Source: Aphrocallistes beatrix (lineage: Eukaryota > Porifera > Hexactinellida > Sceptrulophora > Aphrocallistidae). From it: a DNA stretch of 64,000 bases. The notes beneath the pieces are model-generated. The model saw only the letters and a list, made by a program, of their open reading frames with translations, searched no databases and had not been told where the DNA came from. The DNA lies in assembly GCA_963281255.1 (NCBI GenBank), contig OY725495.1:992001-1056000 (forward strand), written 5' to 3'. Positions within the stretch are counted from its first letter, which is position 1. Each line of letters opens with the position of its first letter. This document shows positions 1-10,622 of this stretch, one piece after another. The position numbers and the translations under genes are program-made.

Positions 1-468
1 GCGCTTCGCTTGCTTGCGCTCCGCGGCTGGCGGACACTTTGTGTCCGCCGGAGGCTCCCTTCGGTCGCCTGAGGTCACATTGATTAATTATAGGGGAAAT
101 AACATCTCTAAATACATCTGTCCTAATGTTATAATCTATATCGCACGAAAAATCACCAAATTTATCAATTTTTAAAATTTTGATGAGTAATGATGAGTCA
201 TCATTTTTTTATGATAGTTGCATCATATATGTGATATGTTAGTATACAGATTCTATTAAAATTTCAGCCTTCTGTCTCCTATAATGGCTGAGTTATGCTC
301 GAATAACTCTGTTGCTTAACTTTTAAAAATGTGACAATGACGTCATAATTCCATGATGAGTCGACATTTTGCTCTGAGCTCAGAACTTAGTGGAGCCATA
401 GCCAAAAGACTCCCACATGCCAAAAATCAGCTTTCTGTGCCTGGCAGTTTCTTCAATCAATTCGTTAC

Positions 469-509
<41 letters not shown>

Positions 510-538
510 AACATTAATCGAGTTTTAATAGTAAGGAT
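1..538 (+). repeat. Dispersed repeat R, copy 1 (5' end cut by window start)
   Basis: The copy begins with a GC-rich head (GCGCTTCGCTTGCTTGCGCT, then the perfect hairpin GGCGGACACTTTGTGTCCGCC) and changes to an AT-rich body. It ends with a (TA)n run and the tail ATTAATCGAGTTTTAATAG followed by TAAGGAT. The same order of blocks recurs at 10379-14916 (split), 27203-27703 and 61744-62264, with partial copies elsewhere. No ORF and no clear terminal inverted repeat are visible, so the class is not known. Confidence 0.85.
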
Positions 539-1420
539 GTAGGTTCAGCAGAAAAAAATTTGTAAAGCAAGTTGTTAGTTAATGGAGTTTTAACATATAA
601 TGTTAAAAAACCTTTATTGGTATGAAAATTACCATACAAATCAAAACTAAGACACAAAAATCAGAATATACCAAGTACATGTGCTGAGGTATTGAAAATT
701 ACTTGGCGCATGTGCCTATCTATCTGGGCCCATGCGCCTATCTATACAAGAATAGAGATGCCTGACTTGGTCTTGGCCTAGATACGTAGGTATGTGCAGA
801 TAGGTAGAGCTATTAACGATGTCGAATTGTTTCGAAGATAATGCAGATAATACACTGGATTAGTAGCCAGGGCGATTATTGTTTGCAGGACCTTCAGGCG
901 GATGATTATTTTCTAGCACACTAGTCATCACAAAAATCCAGGTGTGGAATATTATCCCAGAGGTGTCGTAATTTCCCTGGTGCCCCGCGTCCGGTGAAGA
1001 GTAACCAAATGGGGACGCCACCTCAGACCGCATAGTTCGATGCCTGATTAGCTTATTACATTTCGATGGGGGCTACAACTGAAAGATGAAACTTTGTTAA
1101 TTATCCTTGGTAATAGCATGTTCGATCTATTAAAAAAATATTAAAATGGAACAGAATAGCAAAAAGTGATTCAGACTTCGATTCAGCTGTAGATGGATCT
1201 GAGTACTTTAGTGTGACAGATAGTATAATTGAGCTACAGTTCCAGCACTTAGACTGGGATGGGGGTGATTCTGATTATTATACTGAGCGAATTTAAATAC
1301 TCCTACGGAATTTCCATCAGGTGGACATCCAATAATATAGTGTTCTAATCGTATCCTGAGCAAGAGAAGAAAAGAAGTTCTACTTGCTAAACTCTCCAAA
1401 TGTTCTACTAATTTAAGCAT
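539..1420. other. No recognisable feature
   Basis: AT-rich sequence. I see no convincing coding frame, repeat copy or terminal inverted repeat. The open minus-strand frame at 1208-1474 shows no family resemblance and overlaps the decayed zinc-finger region. Confidence 0.5.
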
Positions 1421-1785
1421 TTTCCTGAATCTTCTCGAGTATAGCAGCACATTCATACTAGAAAAAGATCTCACAACTATCCGACATGTTCTGATTCATT
1501 TTCTAAATCAACACATCCGTACTCATATTGGAGAAAGACCCTATCAATGCTTGACTTGTTCTAATATTTTATTGCTTCGTATAATCATAAAAGGCACATT
1601 CGTACTCAAACTGGAGAGAAGCCCTATGAATGTTATATTTGTCTCAAATCGTTTTCTCGGGCCTCAAACCTTTATGACCACATTCGTACTCATAGTGGAG
1701 AGAAACCCTTTGAATGCTTAACTTGTTCTAAATCTTGTGTTACTTCCTCTCTTAAACTGGCAAATCCCGAAGTGTCACTTGAGTA
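1421..1785 (+). pseudogene. C2H2 zinc-finger gene relic
   Basis: Forward translation in shifting frames gives Krueppel-type finger pieces and linkers: HIRTHIGERPYQCLTC near 1507-1553, [20 protein letters not shown] near 1590-1652, and [16 protein letters not shown] near 1680-1730. The H-x3-H / TGEKPY / C-x2-C order is classic for tandem C2H2 fingers. At least one frameshift lies near 1560 and several second histidines are lost. An even more decayed finger may sit at 1421-1500. No intact ORF remains. Confidence 0.8.
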
Positions 1786-1789
1786 AGAA

Positions 1790-2589
1790 ATACCTCGTAG
1801 CCTATTTTTAGTCTATAAGAACAAATCTGAAATTCAGATTTCCAAACTTTTAAATACTTTTGGATTCAGTCTGATATTATCCCATTGTATTTTGTAAGTG
1901 AAATAATTAATTAATAGCTCGCTATATCTTAAATAAGCAATGTTATTATTGGCCACCTGATATATTAATATACGTAGTAGTTTTGACACGAAACCTTGTG
2001 CATGAGAATCCCGATTTAACCGTATACGGCCGGTAATAATTCCTTTGATTTATTCAATGACTTTTTGGGGTTTCAATACTTTCTAAGAATTTTTTTTTTA
2101 CCTACACTTAAGTGAACAATATTTATTGAGGATATCATTCCCACTTCCTTCAGCTAACTTCAAGCTATCATTTCAACCATACAAGATTACTATATTATTG
2201 TTTGTACTGGCTTACAATGCAAGATTATGTTATCAATTCCCCAAATAATGTATCCAATGCTTGATTTGGCTACAATAATAATTGCGAAATAGAAGCGTTG
2301 TGATTATCAGACTACTTCAAAACTGATCATTACTTATTTTCACATGCAATTATATATATCAACCAGATCCAATTACCTGTGGTTTCCACTCTATAGATTC
2401 CTCTAATTATTTGTTATAATTGGGAAGCAATACATAGACTATATTCTAGACTATAATCCTATTGTATAAACAAGAGATGTCCCCCAATTGTATAAACTAG
2501 GTATGCCCCTATTATGAAAATTGTGTAAACTAACTTTTGAATATTTTATTGAAAAACTAACAAAAGAACCTAACTATATACATATTTAC

Positions 2590-2590
<1 letters not shown>
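1790..2590. other. No recognisable feature
   Basis: AT-rich intergenic sequence without a coding frame or repeat that I can identify. Confidence 0.5.

Positions 2591-2660
<70 letters not shown>
2591..2660. repeat. (TC)n microsatellite
   Basis: An almost uninterrupted run of about 34 TC units followed by a short imperfect tail. The open frame across it is an artefact of the dinucleotide run. Confidence 0.95.
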
Positions 2661-2669
<9 letters not shown>

Positions 2670-3025
2670 ATCTCCCTCAACCTTCCAGGTCACTTCCCAT
2701 CTTTCCACTGTCCTCCAGCTACTTTCGATGATTTACGGCACAAGTGTCAACGATTACACTCGTTCATGAGTCCGACTACGCTGAACTGAAGACAAGCTCC
2801 CCAATTCTGATATAAATTACTACAGTGCTCCAATGTTCACCACCATCTCGATATATTTTCCCCAGCATGATAATTCCCCTACAAATCACTATTCATTTAC
2901 CTCAATAGCTTATGCAAATTGAGGATTGTGAATGACCCCTATTTAACTGAATAACTTACTATATAGATTCATTCAAATAATCTCTACACAGAAAAAATGT
3001 AATTTACAATTATACATATTTACAT

Positions 3026-3376
3026 TCAAATATCCTCTGTTGCATCTTCTAGTGGGGTCACATGTTTGAGCAGCATCTCTTCCATATGATCATAACCACA
3101 TTCATAACAGTATGGTATCTTGCATACTACACAGGCTGTACGTTTCAAAGCACGATATCTTACACACCTGGCAGGAGTAGCTACCATACCACTAATCTGT
3201 GAGACGAGTTTAACTCTAGTAGCTCCTAGAATTGTTTGAGTGGGAAGCGGTGGATTTGATAACTTAATAGCTGGTGCTTGCTTCAGGATAGTAAAGTCTC
3301 CACATAGTTGTAAAATCACATTTTCTTTGAACCACGCGAGGATGTGTTTCCATTCCATTGTACATAGAGTAGACAT
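3026..3376 (-). pseudogene. Cysteine-rich C-terminal fragment, possibly transposase-derived
   Basis: The minus-strand frame ends in a compact cysteine cluster (CVVCKIPYCYECGYDH). This resembles the C-terminal zinc-binding tail of some transposases such as piggyBac. No catalytic part is visible upstream and no terminal repeat flanks it. I do not recognise the protein; a relic of a transposon C-terminus is the best guess. Confidence 0.3.
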
Positions 3377-3387
3377 AACACTAAAGT

Positions 3388-3472
3388 TTCGGGATCCCGG
3401 GATTGAGAAGGTAATCCCGGGATTGAAATATCGGGATCGGGATTATAAAACTAATCCCGGAGGTAAAATTGT
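3388..3472. repeat. GGGATCCC/ATCCCGG repeat cluster
   Basis: Repeated GGGAT / ATCCCGG blocks (CGGGATCCCGGGATTG, AATCCCGGGATTG, TCGGGATCGGGATT, AATCCCGG) in an otherwise AT-rich area. This looks like the end of a non-autonomous DNA transposon, but I could not define both ends. Confidence 0.5.
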
Positions 3473-3590
3473 AACCCCTAGCTATGTGCTCGAGCTGTTC
3501 AATTTCAATCCATTTGTGCTCAATAAAAGATTGTCAAGGAATGGACCAATAATCCATCAACTTTAATGAATAAACGACGCTTAGAATATA

Positions 3591-3757
3591 CAGTCAGGCT
3601 CGCTTATTATGAACCCGCTTAATATGAACATTCGTTTATTATGAACTAACCTCCTGGTCCCAATTTCATTTTAAATCAAGTTCGTTTAATATGAAGTATC
3701 TCTATTATGAACAGATTATTTGGTCCCCTGGTGGTTCACAATAAGCGACCCTGACTG
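3591..3757. mobile_element. Pogo/Tigger-type MITE, CAGTCAGGCTCGCTTATTATGAAC family
   Basis: The element starts CAGTCAGGCTCGCTTATTAT and ends with the near-perfect inverse (ATAAGCGACCCTGACTG). TA lies directly outside both ends as the target duplication. Internal GTTCG-TTTATTATGAA blocks repeat the terminal motif. Relatives lie at 20004-20183 and at 41326. Confidence 0.85.
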
Positions 3758-4085
3758 TATTTTCAATTTGGATAATATTGACTGTGTTGTGAAAAAAAAG
3801 TACTTATTACTTGTAATTATCACAAAATTATTTACATAGCAATAATTATTATATAAAATAGAAAATAGAAAGTTGATACACATCTATTCCCGCTGTTCTT
3901 TGCATAATATATAGTCTGTGCTGGGCAAAATTCCTTCTTTAGAAAGTAGCATCAGAATGCATTTGTAGAAGCGACTATAGTATTTAAGATTGGAATTTTG
4001 AGTTGAAATGAACATTTATTCCGCTTTAGAAAAAGACCAGTGGCTTCTAAGCATCCCAACACTTCGTCTAGCCTCTTCAAGTGTT
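3758..4085. other. No recognisable feature
   Basis: AT-rich spacer between the MITE and the gypsy fragment; nothing recognised. Confidence 0.45.
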
Positions 4086-4381
4086 CTATTTTTCCGCTGA
4101 TTCATCAAGGTACACACAAACATGTGGTAACCCTTGCAAAACCATTTCCATTGTTCTTTGAAATATGGCGGGTTTTGATGACATTCCAAAAGGCAACCGA
4201 TTATACTGGTATAATCCCTTATGTGTGTTCAGTGTGGTATACTTTCTGTAAGACTCTTCAAGAGGTATCTGTAAATACGCGTGTGCAAGGTCAAGCTTCA
4301 AGAAGAATTTCCATCTCCCAATGTAGCTAACAAATCGTCAATTCGCGGTAGGGATATATCAAAGTTTTCGCAGCCTAATTA
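4086..4381 (-). pseudogene. Ty3/gypsy reverse transcriptase, 3' part
   Basis: Minus-strand translation gives Ty3/gypsy RT hallmarks: PRIDDLLATLGDG, then after a frameshift KLDLAHAYLQIPLEE, YNRLPFGMSSKPAIFQRTM and GLPHVCVYLDE. The last is the catalytic YxDD site, here altered at its final Asp, after which homology stops. The frame continues, on the far side of the Tigger element, into the 5' part of the same RT at 7886-8081. The copy is dead: frameshift, altered active site, truncation and insertion. Confidence 0.88.
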
Positions 4382-4796
4382 CACTGCAGTATCGATTTTA
4401 CGAACAACTCGGGACCGAAATCGATCATCTTTAGTGACTTAATTTATTTTTTTGCTCAAAACTTGTGGTTGGAAATTATTTTTTTTTCCTTATTAACAAA
4501 ATTTCATTAACCGTTTATTTAATTAATTAAGTTACACAAGAAACGCAGTACTAGTCAGTGCCTTAAATTTTTATCTGAAAGATAGTGAAATAATCTCAAT
4601 ACTTACACTCAAAGAACCTGATGCAGAAGATAGCAGAGTCAACATTTATGTATTAACTGAACTAGTTGCAGTACATAGTACCAACATCAAGTTCCGTTTT
4701 GCGCAATGCATCATATGATACAATAATAATACTACATCTAAATCAACCACAATTCATCAGAATCATATGGCTATAGATTAGAATAGTCTTTATATC

Positions 4797-5125
4797 CAAA
4801 AATATCGATTTAACGAACTTTTTGCTTGGACAATTTGTTCGTTAAATCGATACATTTTGTTCGTTAAATTGATACAATTTGTTCGTTAAATCGATGCATT
4901 TTGTTCGTTAAATCGATACAATTAGTTCGTTAAATCGATGCATTTTGTTCGTTAAATCGATACAATTAGTTCGTTAAATCGATGCATTTTGTTCGTTATA
5001 ATCGATACATTTTGTTCGTTAAATCGATACAATTAGTTCGTTAAATCGATGCATTTTGTTCGTTAAATCGATGCATTTTGTTCGTTAAATCGATACATTT
5101 TGTTCGTTAAATCGAAAAAAAGTTC
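4797..5125. repeat. Subterminal tandem array TTCGTTAAATCGAT
   Basis: About a dozen copies of a 22-nt unit (TTCGTTAAATCGATACAATT or ...GCATTTTG) in a row. The core repeats the Tigger terminal motif (ATCGATTTTACGAA in inverted sense). Multiple subterminal copies of this kind usually serve as transposase binding sites. The array lies just beyond the 3' end of the transposase gene. Confidence 0.9.
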
Positions 5126-5245
5126 GTAAATTATATAATATATCAAAATAAATTTGACAATGTAAAAAAGAAGCTTTTACTAGTATATGAACGAACTAAT
5201 AAATGTTGGAAGTATGTATTTACAAGCACACGCAATACGTAATTA

Positions 5246-6784
5246 CTAAACTATATTTGTAGTAGACAGTTGAAGGGTCCACCTTGACACTACATCCCGA
5301 AAAACTGATATTTCATTCCTGGTACTCTCAGAATCATTTTCCAAAGTAGGAACAATATCATTTAACAAATTAATAGCATCTCTAATCGGCAAGATTTTGG
5401 GTACAACAATCAGTTCTTGACTAGGTTCCTCTTTAATCGTTTCGCTTTGAATATATTCAATAATTTCATCATCATTGAATACTTCATCATCTTGATCCTC
5501 ACCTTCAATTGTCCAATCTGAAGTTATATCACCATCAATACTGACCTGGTTATCTTGTGGAAGTTGATAGGAAGAAGGAGGGAGGATCATGTTCCAGCTC
5601 GAACTAATATTGTGGGGTGTTATTTCGGACCATGCCTCAGCTGACCAAAAGATAGCGTCTTTGATTGTTATAATTTTCTTCACCTCAGCTAAGGTTTTAG
5701 ATTCATTATCCTCGCTAAGGGCAGTGCGCATAAACTTTTTTCTATAGTGCCTCTTAATTGTGTCTAAGACACCTTGATCCATCGGTTGGATAAGTGAAGT
5801 GGTGTTCGGTGGAAAAAAAATACACTGTATATTAGAATCATTACCATTTGAAGTAATAAACTTCGTGTGGCTTGGGGCATTATCTAGCGTCAATATAGCT
5901 TTATCTTCCAATCCTGATAGCTTTAAATACTCTCTAACAGCTGGAACGAAATGATCATAAAACCATTTTTCGAAGAGGTGTCCAGTCATCCAAGCTTTTG
6001 CTTGATTAAAATAGATAACCGGTAGTTTAGTTTTATCGATGTGCTTTAGAGCCCTAGGGTTTTCATATTTATGTATAAAAACTAAATCTAGTTTATGCGT
6101 CCCTGGTGCGTTGGCACAGGCCATCAATGTGACACGCTCTTTGTCAACTTTACCTCCTTCAGCTTTTAATTCATCCGGCCCAGCCAACGTCTTGGTCGGG
6201 ACTGCTCGCCAACAGAGACCCGTCTCATCCACGTTGTATATTTGGTGGCGTGAATAATTTTCTGTTATCTCTTTAAAAGACTTTACGAACGGATCGACAG
6301 AATTTTTATCGGCGGTTCCCTTTTCACCTACGCAGGTCATACTGCGAATGCCATGACGTTTTTTAAATTTATGTAGAAACCCACTACCTAATTTGACCAT
6401 AGATTTATCATATATAGTAGATAATTTTCCTTCCAAAGATAGCTTTTCGTGAAATATACTAGCTTTCTCTTGCAACAGAGTGCCAGATAGTGGCTTTCCT
6501 AGCTCCCGCTGTTGATCAAAAAAAAGTTTCAGTGCTCTTTCAACTTCCGGAAATTTTGTCCCTTTCATTGTTCTTCTAATATTCATGCGTGGGTTTGCTT
6601 TGAGGAAAGCTTCAATTTTTGGTCCGGTAATGTGTTTGATCTCACTTATTGAGGATCTTCCAATGCCATACTGAGATTGAATAACAGATGGTGATACCCC
6701 AGCTTTAAGTTTTTGATAGACGCCTAGTTTAATTAGTAAACTATAAGAAGATCGCTTCTTCTTATTCATTATCTGAGATGCCAT
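5246..6784 (-). CDS. Tigger/pogo-family transposase (CENP-B-like), intact
   Basis: A 512-aa open frame starting MASQIMNKKKRSSYSLL. Domain order fits Tigger/pogo transposases: an N-terminal CENP-B-type helix-turn-helix (residues about 5-55), a second CENP-B HTH (about 70-135, with PLSGTLLQEKA), then the DDE domain with YNVDETGLCW (first Asp), ILTLDNAPSH (second Asp) and FFPPNTTSLIQPMDQG (third Asp). The C-terminus is acidic. All three catalytic carboxylates are present and no stop interrupts the frame, so the protein may still be functional. The frame also stays open one TTG codon upstream, but the ATG at 6784 is the natural start. Its role is cut-and-paste mobilisation of the surrounding element. 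Confidence 0.93.
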   Translation of the reverse strand: MASQIMNKKKRSSYSLLIKLGVYQKLKAGVSPSVIQSQYGIGRSSISEIKHITGPKIEAFLKANPRMNIRRTMKGTKFPEVERALKLFFDQQRELGKPLSGTLLQEKASIFHEKLSLEGKLSTIYDKSMVKLGSGFLHKFKKRHGIRSMTCVGEKGTADKNSVDPFVKSFKEITENYSRHQIYNVDETGLCWRAVPTKTLAGPDELKAEGGKVDKERVTLMACANAPGTHKLDLVFIHKYENPRALKHIDKTKLPVIYFNQAKAWMTGHLFEKWFYDHFVPAVREYLKLSGLEDKAILTLDNAPSHTKFITSNGNDSNIQCIFFPPNTTSLIQPMDQGVLDTIKRHYRKKFMRTALSEDNESKTLAEVKKIITIKDAIFWSAEAWSEITPHNISSSWNMILPPSSYQLPQDNQVSIDGDITSDWTIEGEDQDDEVFNDDEIIEYIQSETIKEEPSQELIVVPKILPIRDAINLLNDIVPTLENDSESTRNEISVFRDVVSRWTLQLSTTNIV

Positions 6785-7885
6785 CAATAAATCAACGATT
6801 CCTTATTTTCAAATCTAAAAAATATAATATTTAATCTTAAATGGCACTAGATTTTTGCTAACTCATTTCCGATTAAGTCAATTTGGGCGGGGAAACCTTA
6901 GAAGTGTGGGGTATTTGCCATAAATAGAAATGACCCAGGTAATTTAAAGGTCTTAATTATGGTTTAGGCAAGTTTATTGTCTTAGCAAACGAGTTTTTAG
7001 TTCTAATTAGTAAAACATTCTCCATTGCCCATCTTGACATGGGTAGATCTGGATATGCATAACTAGGTTCATTACTTGGCGGTGGTACAAACGATAGCTC
7101 AAAAAATGATTATGATAATTTATTAATTATAATTAAATCCAGTCAAAAGAATAATATCGGCAAGAGATATACATACACATATACAAAATTACATAATGAA
7201 AGATGAATAGTATGGGCCTATTTGAGAATAGCAGTAGAACTCTTGAATATCAGAATGTGGTTAGAATGCTTAATGTAGTTTGAATTCCTAAAATCAATAC
7301 TTTCAGTTCGTAAAATCCTAGTTTTATTCATGAACTCGATCGTTTGAATTCGTAAAATTGGTCATATGAATATATATACAAAATACTTGTGTAGAACTGG
7401 AGTAACATATTAAAACAAGAAAAACATTAGGGGATCTACTGCAATTTTAGCCTAATCATATAGAAAACTCCATACAACAATTACTTGAGAACTCAACTCA
7501 GATGTAAATAGTATTTACTTTAAAATAGATTGTATAAGTTTGTAAAATTGTTAGTAATTGAGAAGTGAAATACTACGGTATTTGTATATGTACCACGTGT
7601 ATTATTGATAATCGAAACCGTTTTATCTTTTTTTCTTACTATTTCAGAATCTTAATTATATAAAAAATTCCAAATCTATATTAATTTCCATCGTTTTTTC
7701 TTACTATCGTTTTTTTCTTTCTATTTGAACCTGTAAAGAAATAGTAAGAAATAACCGGGTTCGAATGTATAATATACAACCAAAATTGTTGTTCAAGATG
7801 CTAATATTATAATACGAATTTGAAGAAAGAAATTCGTAAAATCGATCAATACTTGGAAATAATTCGTAAAATCGATACTGCAGTG

Positions 7886-8081
7886 TACTATAATCTTATA
7901 GTCTCCACATATACGAGTGGTTCCATCCCCTTTTACAATTGGAACTATCGGTGTTGCCCAGTCAGCAAAAGCTATTGGCTCTATTACTACTAGTGCACTT
8001 AACCTGTCCAACTCTAATTCAACTTTATCTCGTAGGGCATATGAAACAGTTCTGGCTCTACTAAACCTCGGGACTGCACTA
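7886..8081 (-). pseudogene. Ty3/gypsy reverse transcriptase, 5' part
   Basis: Minus-strand translation reads AVPRFSRARTVSYALRDKVE, then ELDRL...VVIEPIAFADWATPIVPIVK and TRICGDYK. This is the start of a Ty3/gypsy RT domain. It runs straight up to the Tigger insertion and continues on its other side (4381 downward). Its own upstream end is cut by the Tc1 element at 8082. No further gypsy sequence could be confirmed beyond 9293. Confidence 0.85.
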
Positions 8082-9292
8082 CAGGGTGTCTCAATAGTTT
8101 TTCCGTTTTTATAATTTATCAAAATATTCTTTTTACATCAGTGCTTCTATTTAAACTCGCCCTTTTTTAATAATATTTAACTTGTACAGTCATGACTGAA
8201 ATACAAATCAATCGTATTTGTTAACATCTTGTGATTTTCTTGACCTCACTTCATCATCAATATAAAGTTTGTATAATGGATGTCCAAAATTCCAGAATTG
8301 GTAGAAGATTACGTGCAATCGGTATTTGGAATCTGGTATTAGCCCAAAACAATTGCTCAGACCTTAGGGGTTACAGTTAAGACTGTTTGGAATTGGAAAA
8401 CGAAGATTCTATCATGCAAATCCATGGTGGACAAACCTCGATCTGGGCGTCCAACACGGCTTTCTCGCGTTCCTAAAATCATTATCAGGAAAATCTCTTG
8501 GCAAACGTTGGCAGTCTACACGAAAACTTGCTTGTATCGTTTCGAAAAATTCAGAGAGTTAGGAAAGACACTATACATCGCTATTTAAGGAATACCATTG
8601 GAGCAAAGCCATACAAAAGACCGCATCCAAAATTGTCGGAAAAACAGAAGGAACAGAGACTACTATTCTGTCTTAGTCATAAATTATAGGATGAACAGGA
8701 TTGGAAAAGGGTTCTATTTAGTGATGAGTGTTCTTTTGAAATTTTCCATCCAACAAATCGGCAGAACGATCGGGTTTGGAGTCAGAATGCGCAAAACATT
8801 GAACCTGTTGAAAATGTTAAATTCCCGCCTAAAATCATGGTCTGGGGGATGAAACTGGGCTCTCGGAACTCCATTTTCTTCCTCCCAAACAATCTGTAAA
8901 TGTAGATTACTATATAAACGAAATTTTGGGGAAGTCCTGCCTTCCTACCTTAAAGAGAAGGAAAACTACAGGCCCAGTGACAGAACGGAAAATGTGTCGC
9001 TTGATGTCCGAGGCCATTTTTATGCAGGATGGGGCTCCTGTCCATACCGCCATAAAAACGCAAACCTGGCTTTCTAATCATATTCCAGGCTACTGGGCAA
9101 AAGGATTTGGCCTAGCAATTCACCAGATTTAAATCTCATTGAAAATATTTGAACGATTATTCAAGTAGAGCTTGACAAGAAGAGACCAGCCACCAACTTG
9201 TCAGAGCTCGCTAATTACCTGAAAAATTTCTATACTGTAGTTTACTAGTTATGGATATTTTTACAATCGGGAAAAACTTTTGGGACACCCTG
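8082..9292 (+). mobile_element. Tc1-like element, decayed
   Basis: The ends are CAGGGTGTCTCAATAGTTTT (8082) and the inverse of CAGGGTGTCCCAAAAGTTTT (ending 9292), with TA duplications at 8080-8081 and 9293-9294. Forward translation in several frames gives a Tc1 transposase relic: a paired-like HTH region with KPRSGRPTRLS near 8430, VLFSDECSFEIF near 8710 (first Asp), FMQDGAPVH near 9020 (second Asp) and a SPDLNLIEN-like motif near 9120-9145. Multiple frameshifts and stops make it inactive. Confidence 0.88.
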
Positions 9293-9789
9293 TAGAGTCA
9301 ATATGAATTCTCGCCTGTACCCCCTGCACGCAGCCAGTCGTCTTTGAATAAGGTTTCGTGGCAATTTAGGATCCACAGTGGCACGAAACATCATTTTGGT
9401 AGTATTGACACTTTTTGTTGATGATAGGGCATAAAAAAAGTATTATTGACCTATAGGTTATCGAACCCATTGATTCGATTGAAATGGTCAGATTTTGTGA
9501 GGCTTCATTCACAGTATGACCTCATCGCAGTTATGCTACAATTTCCAAAATATCAGTAAATAGAATTATCCAAGATAATGAGATGTTAAATCATCTCTGG
9601 CAAGATAAGTGAATTTGCAAGTATTTCTTGGTCACTAATATCTTCAATCAATAACGCTAGCGTCTGGGACTGATTTATTTAACCTTTTATTAAGTAAGAG
9701 GAGTGGATCGCTCTGACACAGCATTTGAGTAAAACATCCTTAATGTTATCTTCAAAGCTGAACTTACGAAATAAAAATTCTCTATATCA
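9293..9789. other. No recognisable feature
   Basis: The sequence next to the Tc1 element might be more of the broken gypsy element (minus strand), but I could not match a motif. Confidence 0.4.
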
Positions 9790-10090
9790 GATGCGAGGTA
9801 TATTAATATACACATTCTTTTAAAATTTCAGCCTTCTATCACTTAAAATGGCTGAATTATGGTCGAAAAACTGAAATTTCTAATTATAAAAAGGTGACAA
9901 TGACGTCATAATTCCTTGATGAGTCGACATTTTCGTCTGAGCTCAGAACTTAGTGGAGTCATAGCCAAAAGACTCCCACATGCCAAAAATCAGCTTTCTG
10001 TGCCTGGCAGTTTCTTCAATCAATTCGTTACAGTGATATATATAGATATACAGTATACACAAACATTGGTCGGGTTTTGGTAGTAAGGAT
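9790..10090 (+). repeat. Repeat R, 3' half only
   Basis: Matches the second half of R: TATTAATATACACATTC, AATTTCAGCCTTCTATCACT, GACAATGACGTCATAATTCC, GCCTGGCAGTTTCTTCAATC and the closing GTTTTGGTAGTAAGGAT. The GC-rich head is missing. Confidence 0.8.
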
Positions 10091-10378
10091 AAATACTTTT
10101 ACAATATAGGCAATGAATTTTTTCAAGTTAATCCTCTTTTAACACCTACTCAAGGTATGAGAGTTATAAAATTTTTGAGGAACCCTTTTTGGACAACATA
10201 TTTATGCAAATTCGGCATTATATTTTTTTGATGAGTCATCGTAACCTGGCTACATAAGAATATTAATTAATAAGCGCTAAGATAAATAATGAATATTTAC
10301 CCATTGAAAGTTTTCTTCTATCACTTTCCATTATGAAGTTATTGAGTTTTAAACATATGTATAATTTTATCCTTATAC
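10091..10378. other. No recognisable feature
   Basis: AT-rich spacer between two R copies. Confidence 0.45.
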
Positions 10379-10622
10379 AAGCGCGCTTCGCTTGCTTGCG
10401 CTGCGCGGCTGGCGGACACTTTGTGTCCGCCGGAGGCTCCCTTCGGTCGCCTGGAGGTGACATTGGTTAATTATAAGGGAGATATCATCTCTAAATATGT
10501 CCATCTTAGTTTTAAAATCGATATCACTCGAAAAAACACCAAATTTGTCAATTTTTAAAATTTTGATGCGTAATGATGACGTCATAGCAAAGTGATGAGT
10601 CATCATTTTTTGATGATAGTTG

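Larger units (their letters stand above)
4382..7885 (-). mobile_element. Complete Tigger/pogo DNA transposon
   Basis: Both ends carry CACTGCAGTATCGATTTTAC running on into GAA, in inverted orientation (4382 onward, and ending at 7885), with TA target duplications at 4380-4381 and 7886-7887. The element interrupts a gypsy RT reading frame, which proves the boundaries. Its single gene is the intact transposase at 5246-6784. The 4797-5125 side carries a dense array of TTCGTTAAATCGAT motifs that repeat the terminal sequence. A degraded MITE-like block (AAACCGTTTTATC...ACCGGGTTCGA) lies at about 7608-7765. I see nothing else in 6900-7600. Confidence 0.92.

Noticed and set aside
1..60. Bacterial contamination suggested by the GC-rich head of repeat R
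   Set aside because: The same head recurs several times inside introns and between animal genes, always followed by the same AT-rich body.
2521..2769. Ser-Leu repeat protein
   Set aside because: It is only the (TC)n microsatellite read in frame.
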